A DNA stretch of 37,898 nucleotides, from NCBI GenBank assembly GCA_023458215.1, contig JAEXAJ010000104.1, positions 1-37,898 of the forward strand. Direction: 5' to 3'. A program made the translations under genes and the position numbers. The notes under the pieces were generated by a model. That model was not told the origin of the DNA and did not search any database. It saw only the letters and a program-made list of their open reading frames with translations. This document shows positions 32,517 through 37,898 of the stretch, one piece after another (within the stretch, counting starts at the first letter, position 1; each line of letters begins with the position of its first letter). Origin of the DNA: Bacteroidota bacterium. Its GTDB lineage: Bacteria; Bacteroidota; Bacteroidia; Bacteroidales; Bacteroidaceae.

Positions 32517-33983
32517 TTAATCCACTACAATAGGTTTGTATTTAGGTACTAATGCCTTGATGATGCACCAACCGATCAAATAAGATACTGCGCATATACA
32601 GAAGATAATGAAATACCCTGCCGCTTTGCCATGGAAGCCCATGAAAGTCATTTGCGTTTCATCAGCATAGGTAAACAGCATGCCGGAACTTATGTTAATA
32701 ATGAATGCGCCGACACCTCCTGCCATACCTCCAAAGCCAATGATAGTAGCCACTGCGCTTTTGGGGAACATATCGCCTACTACAGAATAGATATTGGCTG
32801 ACCAGGATTGGTGAGCTGCTCCGGCGATACCGATAATAATAATGGGGTACCAGTATGAATAAGAACCCAGCGGTTGCGCAAAGAGAGTAAGCAACGGGAA
32901 AAGAGCGAAAATGAACATGGCTCGCATGCGGGCGGCATAAGGATTCAGCCCTGTTTTGTTGATGATAATCGTTGGCAGTTTGCCACCATAGATAGATAGC
33001 ATGGTAATGGCATAGAGTACGAATATCAATAATTGCGCTGTACGGCTATCGGAAGAAAAACCATAGACGTCTGAAATGTAGGCGGGTGTCCAGAAAAGGA
33101 AAAACCACCATACCCCGTCGGTTGTAAATTTACCGAGAGCAAATGCCCATGCTTGACGATACTTTAAACATTCTAGGAAAGAGAGCTTCCTTTCTTTTTT
33201 GTTCGTTGTCGGTTGCAGGTCTTGTTCGGCTTGTTTGTCTTGCTCGATATAAGCTAGTTCTGCTGCGTTAACCTTAGGATTGTCGTGTGGTTTCTTATAC
33301 ATGAACAGCCACATGCCCATCCAAACAAAACCCAATGCGCCGATTACGATGAAAGCCATTTCCCAACCATTGCCAATACCCAGGCTTTGGAAGTATCGTG
33401 CCAATGAGGGGATTGTTACCGGAGCCGCTAGAGCTCCTACGGTAGCGCCTGCATTGAAGATAGAAGTGGAGAATGCACGGTCTTTCTTAGGAAAATATTC
33501 GGCCGTTACTTTGATAGCGGCAGGAAAGTTGCCGGCTTCACCTATACTCAGAATAACGCGGGCGGCAATAAAGAAATAAACACTGGTAATAGCGATCGTG
33601 GAAGCTACAGCACCGGTGGCGGAAATCATCTCGGCAGCATCATGAATACCAACTACGTGCTCGGTAGCCCATCCACACAAGGCATGCAAACAAGCCCCTA
33701 ATGACCATACGCCAATTGCCCATATATATCCTTTTCGGGTACCCATCCAGTCGATGAAACGTCCGGCAAATAGATTGGCTATGGCATATACAATAGAGAA
33801 TATGGCTGTAATGTTGCCGTAGTCGGCATCTGTCCAGTGAAACTCGGGGGCGATGAAATCTTTCCAAGTAAGGGAGAGAACCTGGCGATCGAGGTAATTG
33901 ACTGCTGTCGCGAAAAATAACATGGCGCAAATAGTCCAACGGTAATTGGTCATTTTACCCATTGTGTTTTGGGATGTACTCAT
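32517..33983 (-). CDS. MFS transporter, hexuronate (ExuT)-like
   Basis: 488 residues from the ATG at 33983 (MSTSQNTMGKMTNYRW). A TTG-started reading nine codons longer runs into the promoter core. It has 12 membrane helices with the ACS-family pattern: VNYLDRQVLSLTWKDF in helix 1, the GRFIDWMGTRKGYIWAIGVW loop, SIGEAGNFPAAIKVTAEYFP and KKDRAFSTSIFNAGA. These match hexuronate/glucarate-type proton symporters. It lies downstream of kduI but is separated from it by a strong hairpin and has its own -7 box. Substrate (galacturonate, glucuronate or a keto-deoxy derivative) is inferred. Confidence 0.9.
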   Translation of the reverse strand: MSTSQNTMGKMTNYRWTICAMLFFATAVNYLDRQVLSLTWKDFIAPEFHWTDADYGNITAIFSIVYAIANLFAGRFIDWMGTRKGYIWAIGVWSLGACLHALCGWATEHVVGIHDAAEMISATGAVASTIAITSVYFFIAARVILSIGEAGNFPAAIKVTAEYFPKKDRAFSTSIFNAGATVGALAAPVTIPSLARYFQSLGIGNGWEMAFIVIGALGFVWMGMWLFMYKKPHDNPKVNAAELAYIEQDKQAEQDLQPTTNKKERKLSFLECLKYRQAWAFALGKFTTDGVWWFFLFWTPAYISDVYGFSSDSRTAQLLIFVLYAITMLSIYGGKLPTIIINKTGLNPYAARMRAMFIFALFPLLTLFAQPLGSYSYWYPIIIIGIAGAAHQSWSANIYSVVGDMFPKSAVATIIGFGGMAGGVGAFIINISSGMLFTYADETQMTFMGFHGKAAGYFIIFCICAVSYLIGWCIIKALVPKYKPIVVD

Positions 33984-34007
33984 GATAGTAGATTTATTAT
34001 TTGATTG

Positions 34008-34015
34008 CAAAAATA
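34008..34015 (-). promoter_or_regulatory. Putative promoter -7 box of the MFS gene
   Basis: The minus strand reads TATTTTTG, a TAnnTTTG match, 25 bp before the ATG at 33983 and after the kduI terminator. No clear -33. Confidence 0.4.
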
Positions 34016-34072
34016 CAGGTTTGTGTGTTGATTAAGGTGTAATATCGGATAGAAATGCTATTGATAGTAAAG

Positions 34073-34105
34073 AAATAGGCATGGAACTGAATTCCATGCC
34101 TATTT
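34073..34105 (-). terminator. Hairpin after kduI
   Basis: A perfect 14-bp stem (34073-34086 with 34092-34105; core GGCATGGAA/TTCCATGCC) with a 5-nt loop. On the minus strand it is followed by CTTTACT. It starts 12 bp after the kduI stop and probably reduces read-through into the MFS gene. Confidence 0.75.
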
Positions 34106-34116
34106 ATGAATGGGGG

Positions 34117-35037
34117 TTAACGCATTTCTGTGTATTTCAGTTTGTCCATATCGCCATAGTCGAGGTTTTCGCCTGCCATACCCCAGATGAACATATAGTT
34201 GCTGGTTCCTGCTGCGGCATGAATTGACCATTCGGGTGACATGATAGCTTGTTCGTTTTGCATCCATACGATACGCTCTTCCTGAGGTTCACCCATGAAG
34301 TGGCAGATGGCATTGTCCTGCGGTACATTGAAGTAGAAGTATGCTTCGACGCGACGGCTGTGTGTATGCGCCGGCATTGTATTCCAAACGCTGCCCGGTT
34401 TCAATACAGTCAGGCCCATTTGCAATTGGCAAGGACCTTCTTCCAGTACGTTGTTTACAATTAACTGGTTGATTACGCGGTCATTACTTTCTTCCATCTT
34501 ACCGGCAGGGAAAGAGTTGGCTTTCAAGGAACCCTTACGACCGTCGATAGTGATCAGCTGAGTCTTATATGCTTTATGAGCAGTGGCCGAGTTGATGTAA
34601 AATTTAGCAGGTTTTGCTGCGTCTTTGCTCTTGAAAGTGACTTTTTTGTTGCCTCTACCTACGTATAAGGCATCTTTAAAGTTCAGTGTGTATTCTTTAC
34701 CGTCTACGGTTACGATACCTTCGCCACCGATATTGATAACACCCAATTCTCTTCTTTCCAAGAAATAAGAAGCTTTCAGCGGATCGATCGTTTCGAGAAC
34801 CAATTCTTTGGTTGCGGGTACTGCACCACCAAAGATGAGGCGGTCGTACATAGAATAAGTTACATTGATTTCATCCGGAGCCATTACTTTCTCCATCAGA
34901 AAACTGCTACGCAGACGATTTGTGTCATACGCTTTAACGTCCTGCGGGTTGCAAGCAACCTGCATCTTGTAATTAACTTGGGCTGAAGCCGATACGGCTG
35001 CAAAACCCAACATCAGTGCAATTGCAAATTTCTTCAT
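34117..35037 (-). CDS. kduI: 5-dehydro-4-deoxy-D-glucuronate isomerase with a signal peptide
   Basis: 306 residues. Residues 1-20 ([20 protein letters not shown]) are a clear Sec signal with an ASA-Q cleavage site. The rest is a full-length KduI, which interconverts 5-dehydro-4-deoxy-glucuronate and 3-deoxy-2,5-hexodiulosonate during breakdown of pectin and glycosaminoglycan products. The metal ligands are His224, His226 and Glu231 in [13 protein letters not shown], and His273 in WSIHAAAG. Each lies exactly 28 positions after its E. coli counterpart (196, 198, 203, 245), so the enzyme is intact plus an export signal. It lies 26 bp after the EIIC gene. Confidence 0.93.
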   Translation of the reverse strand: MKKFAIALMLGFAAVSASAQVNYKMQVACNPQDVKAYDTNRLRSSFLMEKVMAPDEINVTYSMYDRLIFGGAVPATKELVLETIDPLKASYFLERRELGVINIGGEGIVTVDGKEYTLNFKDALYVGRGNKKVTFKSKDAAKPAKFYINSATAHKAYKTQLITIDGRKGSLKANSFPAGKMEESNDRVINQLIVNNVLEEGPCQLQMGLTVLKPGSVWNTMPAHTHSRRVEAYFYFNVPQDNAICHFMGEPQEERIVWMQNEQAIMSPEWSIHAAAGTSNYMFIWGMAGENLDYGDMDKLKYTEMR

Positions 35038-35063
35038 GATGTTTCTTTTTTATTTGGTTATTT

Positions 35064-36467
35064 TTAATTGTTAGCTGTTTCTTTGGCTGCCTTCTGCATT
35101 TTGATGATGGCACGGCGGTTCAGAATCATAAGGAATAGTGTGCAAAGTACCAAGACGGCAGAACCGATATATTTGAAGGAATAAGTCAAGTGGAAGATGA
35201 CCCAGGCAAACGGGCTGGATGCAAAGTCGAGTGCACCACCCTCAAATCCGGCAGGGATGTTTACGGCTGCATCTTGTGTCTTGGCATATACATCGTGAGC
35301 GGCTTTGGTGAAGTACGGAGCCAGGTCGGTAACAAAATACAATCCGATAGTCAGTACTACCAGTCCTATGATGAACGTTTTCACCACATTGCCTTTTGTG
35401 ATGGGCAGTACTAACGGGAACAAGTAGAACATACCTGCCAATGAAGCTAAAGGTAAGAATTGGTTTCCCGGCAGAACAACTGCCAATAAGATAGCGACAG
35501 GAATCAACAACAGGGATACAACCAAAGTTGCGGGATGTCCGATAACCAATGCCGGGCTCATACCGATATTCAGACCTACGGCACCTTTGAACTTCTTAGC
35601 TATCATTTCGCGGGTTGCATCGGAAATCGGCTTCAAGCCTTCGATGAACAAGGCGGTGATGCGGGGAATCAGTTCCATTACAGCCCCCATCTTAATGCCC
35701 AATCCTAATATATAAGGTATCTTTTCAATCAACTCTTGACCATTTTTGCAAGACAACGCTCCGATGCCACAACCTACCAAGATACCCAGGAACAGAGGTT
35801 CGCCCAACAAACCGAATTTCTTCTTCATGCCTTCAGCATCTATATTCAACTTATCGAATCCGGGGATTTTATCCAATATCTTATTAATTACAATAGCAAA
35901 AGGCACAAAGCCCGCACAGAAAGGTTGCGGAATAGAGATACCTTCCATTTTATCATAGAAGCCTTGGAACTTTTCGGCTGTAAAATCGGCCATAACCAAA
36001 GTTATGATATAGCATATAATAGCGGCAAAAAAGCCCCACCAGATATTATCACTGGCAAAGTAGACTACCGCACCGATAAATGCGAAATGCCAGTAATTCC
36101 AAAGGTCGATATTTACTGTACGGGTGGTTTTTGTAAATAGCATCAGAAGATTGACGCCTAAACATACGGGAATAATGAAAGCACCTACCGATGTATTATA
36201 AGCCACAGCGGCGGCAGCAGGCCATCCCATATCGAATACTTTTAATTGAAGACCGTATATTTCAACAACTTGACCTAGGGCAGGACCCAGGCTGCTGGTT
36301 AACAATGCGGTGACAACTGATAAACCTACAAAACCGACACCCACCAATAAGCCGCTTTTTAATGCTTTGCTAAGTTTGATACCGATACATACGCCCAGAA
36401 TTGTAAAGATGATAGGCATCATCACTGCTGCTCCTAAGCCGATGATATAACTGAAAACTTGTTCCAT
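35064..36467 (-). CDS. Galactitol-type PTS EIIC permease homologue, no PTS partners in window
   Basis: 467 residues, about 10-12 membrane helices. The start MEQVFSYIIGLGAAVMMPII, then GWPAAAAVAYNTSVGAFIIP, the FASDNIWWGFFAA helix, KKKFGLLGEPLFLGILVGCG and LNIGMSPALVIGHPATLVVS are typical of the EIIC-GAT (galactitol/SgcC) family. PTS EIIC moves a sugar while EIIB phosphorylates it, but no EIIA, EIIB, HPr or EI gene is in this window, and Bacteroides generally lack a sugar PTS. It is the first gene of a unit with the exported KduI, so an unphosphorylated uronate-derived keto sugar is a likely cargo (inference). Confidence 0.88.
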   Translation of the reverse strand: MEQVFSYIIGLGAAVMMPIIFTILGVCIGIKLSKALKSGLLVGVGFVGLSVVTALLTSSLGPALGQVVEIYGLQLKVFDMGWPAAAAVAYNTSVGAFIIPVCLGVNLLMLFTKTTRTVNIDLWNYWHFAFIGAVVYFASDNIWWGFFAAIICYIITLVMADFTAEKFQGFYDKMEGISIPQPFCAGFVPFAIVINKILDKIPGFDKLNIDAEGMKKKFGLLGEPLFLGILVGCGIGALSCKNGQELIEKIPYILGLGIKMGAVMELIPRITALFIEGLKPISDATREMIAKKFKGAVGLNIGMSPALVIGHPATLVVSLLLIPVAILLAVVLPGNQFLPLASLAGMFYLFPLVLPITKGNVVKTFIIGLVVLTIGLYFVTDLAPYFTKAAHDVYAKTQDAAVNIPAGFEGGALDFASSPFAWVIFHLTYSFKYIGSAVLVLCTLFLMILNRRAIIKMQKAAKETANN

Positions 36468-36530
36468 TCTCTTGTGATTTTATTTGGTAATTGATTATGT
36501 TTTACGATAGTATGAATTTTAAATCGGGGT

Positions 36531-36561
36531 CAAAAATAAGACCTTTTCTCTATTAATCAAA
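36531..36561 (-). promoter_or_regulatory. Consensus promoter of the EIIC-kduI unit
   Basis: On the minus strand TTTG (36558-36561), a 19-bp spacer and TATTTTTG (36531-36538), matching every fixed position of the Bacteroides consensus. The predicted start near 36524 gives a leader of about 57 nt. Confidence 0.7.
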
Positions 36562-36600
36562 TTCGAAAAGCATAATATTTAGTAAAAAGGACGATTTTAG

Positions 36601-36644
36601 ACAAAATTGGTCGTTATCGTGCACAAAATTAATTGTTCTCGCAC
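36601..36644. repeat. Tandem 22-nt direct repeat, candidate operator
   Basis: Two abutting 22-nt units (36601-36622, 36623-36644) both begin ACAAAATT and share 16 of 22 bases. The spacing is two helical turns, as for dimeric or AraC-type regulators. It lies about 40 bp upstream of the EIIC -33 element. Confidence 0.45.
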
Positions 36645-36813
36645 ACGAAAACTAAATAATAAACTCTCCTGGTAGAAAAATACACGTTGGTTTAAATGAA
36701 AAATACTACATTTGTTTCCTGAAATAAAGTAAGAGTAAAACAAAAGAGAGGGGAGCTGAACCTAACAGCATTTAGCGTGTTATTTTTATATCTAAAATAA
36801 ACTTTAACTGACT

Positions 36814-36936
36814 ATGGGAGTATATTTAATTTTCTTGTTGATAGTAGGACTGCTGGTAGCTTGGAGTATATTTAAAGCTCCATCAGATGTAGAATTGTGG
36901 GGAGAAGACCTTGACGAAGGTAAACTCCCGGGCTAA
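36814..36936 (+). CDS. 40-residue single-pass membrane protein, unknown
   Basis: An ATG-started frame of 40 codons ending in TAA. The N-terminal half (VYLIFLLIVGLLVAWSIF) is one membrane helix. The C-terminal half (KAPSDVELWGEDLDEGKLPG) is short and acidic. A TACATTTG box at 36707-36714 and an untranslated leader precede it; the next gene is convergent 16 bp away. It is too short to assign. It may be a real small membrane protein, because the helix and charged tail are sharply divided and there is a promoter-like signal. Confidence 0.5.
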   Translation: MGVYLIFLLIVGLLVAWSIFKAPSDVELWGEDLDEGKLPG

Positions 36937-36952
36937 AGATGGATATTCTGTC

Positions 36953-37606
36953 TTATCGGGTGGCAATTGTTGAAATGGAGTGTGCTTCGTCCACAATATG
37001 GCTGGGATGGAATGCTTCCAGTTCGGTGCGTGGACGGAATCCCCAAGTCACACCGCAGGCTGTTACTCCGGCATTAGCGGCTGTCTGCATGTCTACACCC
37101 GAATCTCCTACATAGAGAACGTCTTCTTTTGCGACTTGGGCTATATCCAGAATGTCGTATACAACCGTGGGATCGGGTTTTACAGGAATTCCTTCGCGTT
37201 GGCCTAATACGGCAATGAAAGAAATCGTAGGGAAGTAGTGAGCAATCAGTTTTATGGTAGCCGATTGATATTTATTGGAAGCAACGGCTAGTTGAATTCC
37301 ATTTTCTTGCATTTCTTTGAGAAGTTGGGAGATGCCGGGATAAGGCCGGCTTTTATCTGCATTGTGCTCGTCGTAGTAAGGAATAAACTCCCGGCGTACA
37401 CGCAATACATTTTCTTCTGTTTTTTCACCTTCGGGCAAGGCGCGTTCAAATAATTTATTGATGCCGTTACCTACCATAAAATTATAGGCTGATTCTTCGT
37501 GAATGGGATAACCAAGAGTTTGCAAGGCATGGTTGGTGCTTTGTGCCAAATCGGCAATGGTGTTCAGTAAAGTTCCGTCAAGGTCAAATATAATCAGCTT
37601 TTTCAT
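36953..37606 (-). CDS. HAD-family phosphatase, phosphoglycolate phosphatase-like
   Basis: 217 residues. The HAD motifs are all present: I FDLDGTLLNT (nucleophile Asp in DLD), II VASNKYQ, III around VKPDPTVVYD, IV YVGDSGVDMQTAANAG. The helical cap between motifs I and II fits the Gph subfamily. Phosphoglycolate is the usual substrate of close relatives, but HAD specificity is broad. It has its own promoter core and no operon partner. Confidence 0.88.
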   Translation of the reverse strand: MKKLIIFDLDGTLLNTIADLAQSTNHALQTLGYPIHEESAYNFMVGNGINKLFERALPEGEKTEENVLRVRREFIPYYDEHNADKSRPYPGISQLLKEMQENGIQLAVASNKYQSATIKLIAHYFPTISFIAVLGQREGIPVKPDPTVVYDILDIAQVAKEDVLYVGDSGVDMQTAANAGVTACGVTWGFRPRTELEAFHPSHIVDEAHSISTIATR

Positions 37607-37630
37607 CGTTTTCTAATCTTAAATTTGATG

Positions 37631-37638
37631 CAAAGATA
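37631..37638 (-). promoter_or_regulatory. Putative promoter -7 box of the HAD phosphatase
   Basis: The minus strand reads TATCTTTG, exact consensus, 25 bp before the ATG at 37606. No clear -33. Confidence 0.45.
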
Positions 37639-37701
37639 GGATATTTGTGGCATTTCAGCCTTTTCTTTGCACACTTTCAGGATTTTTATGCAGAAACTTC
37701 G

Positions 37702-37709
37702 TATCTTTG
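37702..37709 (+). promoter_or_regulatory. Putative fabI promoter, -7 box
   Basis: TATCTTTG, exact consensus, giving a leader of about 50 nt before the fabI ATG at 37766. No clear -33. Confidence 0.45.
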
Positions 37710-37765
37710 CGGCTTCAAATTTGTTAATAAGGTATTCCCTTATTAAATCTTAATTAAATATAGGT

Positions 37766-37898
37766 ATGAGCTATAATTTGTTGAAAGGAAAAAGAGGCAT
37801 TATTTTCGGTGCTCTGAATGAGCAGTCCATTGCCTGGAAAGTAGCAGAAAAAGCAGTAGAAGAAGGTGCAATGATCACCTTGACCAATACTCCGGTGG
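37766..37898 (+). CDS. fabI: Enoyl-[acyl-carrier-protein] reductase, 5' part only
   Basis: The first 44 codons, cut by the window end. MSYNLLKGKRGIIFGALNEQ followed by SIAWKVAEKAVEEGAMI is the FabI start: the Rossmann beta-alpha unit with the SIA motif instead of the usual GxGxxG of short-chain dehydrogenases. FabI reduces the enoyl-ACP double bond, the last step of each fatty-acid elongation cycle. Confidence 0.9.
   Translation, partial: MSYNLLKGKRGIIFGALNEQSIAWKVAEKAVEEGAMITLTNTPV

Larger units (their letters stand above)
36468..36813. promoter_or_regulatory. Divergent control region between the EIIC gene and a small ORF
   Basis: 346 bp without a gene of its own. It contains the consensus EIIC promoter (36531-36561), a tandem pair of 22-nt repeats (36601-36644), a -7 box TACATTTG (36707-36714) reading rightward, and a leader of about 90 nt to the 40-codon ORF at 36814. 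Confidence 0.5.

Noticed and set aside
33984..34010. A TTG-started, nine-codon-longer MFS protein
   Set aside because: It begins inside the TATTTTTG promoter core; the ATG at 33983 fits the family.
1..37898. Mobile element or recent island
   Set aside because: No transposase, integrase, tRNA-flanked direct repeats or phage genes; most genes are core Bacteroides functions.

Overview
The window is a piece of a Bacteroides chromosome; the species cannot be fixed from the sequence. Signs of the genus are promoter cores of the TAnnTTTG type (often TATCTTTG) ahead of many genes, a complex I operon with fused NuoC-NuoD and no NuoE, NuoF or NuoG, a fused MurF-alanine racemase, TatA and TatC without TatB, a LruC-domain lipoprotein, and short intergenic repeats in hairpin arrangement. 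No rRNA, tRNA, CRISPR array, insertion sequence, integrase or phage gene was seen.

Layout. 0.2-2.6 kb: uxuA (mannonate dehydratase) on the minus strand, divergent from an AraC-type regulator. 2.6-12.8 kb: the complete minus-strand operon nuoA-B-CD-H-I-J-K-L-M-N. 12.9-18.3 kb, minus strand: a small secreted protein of unknown function, trkH, trkA and dxs. 18.5-20.7 kb: a LruC-domain surface lipoprotein with its own consensus promoter and terminator. 20.7-21.4 kb: a 770-bp non-coding stretch rich in inverted and direct repeats. 21.4-24.9 kb, plus strand: a GSCFA-domain protein overlapping murF-alr. 24.9-27.7 kb: a hybrid sensor kinase on the minus strand, divergent from tatA-tatC and a large Dna2-like nuclease-helicase (27.7-32.3 kb). 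32.3-32.5 kb: two terminators and a possible small RNA. 32.5-36.5 kb, minus strand: a galactitol-type PTS EIIC, a KduI isomerase with a signal peptide, and a hexuronate-type MFS transporter. 36.8-37.9 kb: an overlooked 40-residue membrane ORF, a Gph-like phosphatase and the first 44 codons of fabI.

How the genes work together. uxuA and the EIIC-kduI-MFS cluster both point to hexuronate use. KduI aligns without a gap to the cytoplasmic enzyme at its four metal ligands but carries about 28 extra N-terminal residues with a Sec signal. The adjacent EIIC has no PTS partner in the window. Together they suggest isomerisation of unsaturated-uronate products in the periplasm followed by uptake without phosphorylation; this is inference. 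The nuo operon encodes a membrane and connecting-arm complex without the NADH-oxidising module.

The most unusual structural theme is a set of short repeat families lying between genes of the same operon. Several stop codons and C-terminal codons (nuoB, nuoI, dxs, probably nuoK and uxuA) lie inside repeat copies, and one copy lies in frame inside the helicase gene as about 11 extra codons.
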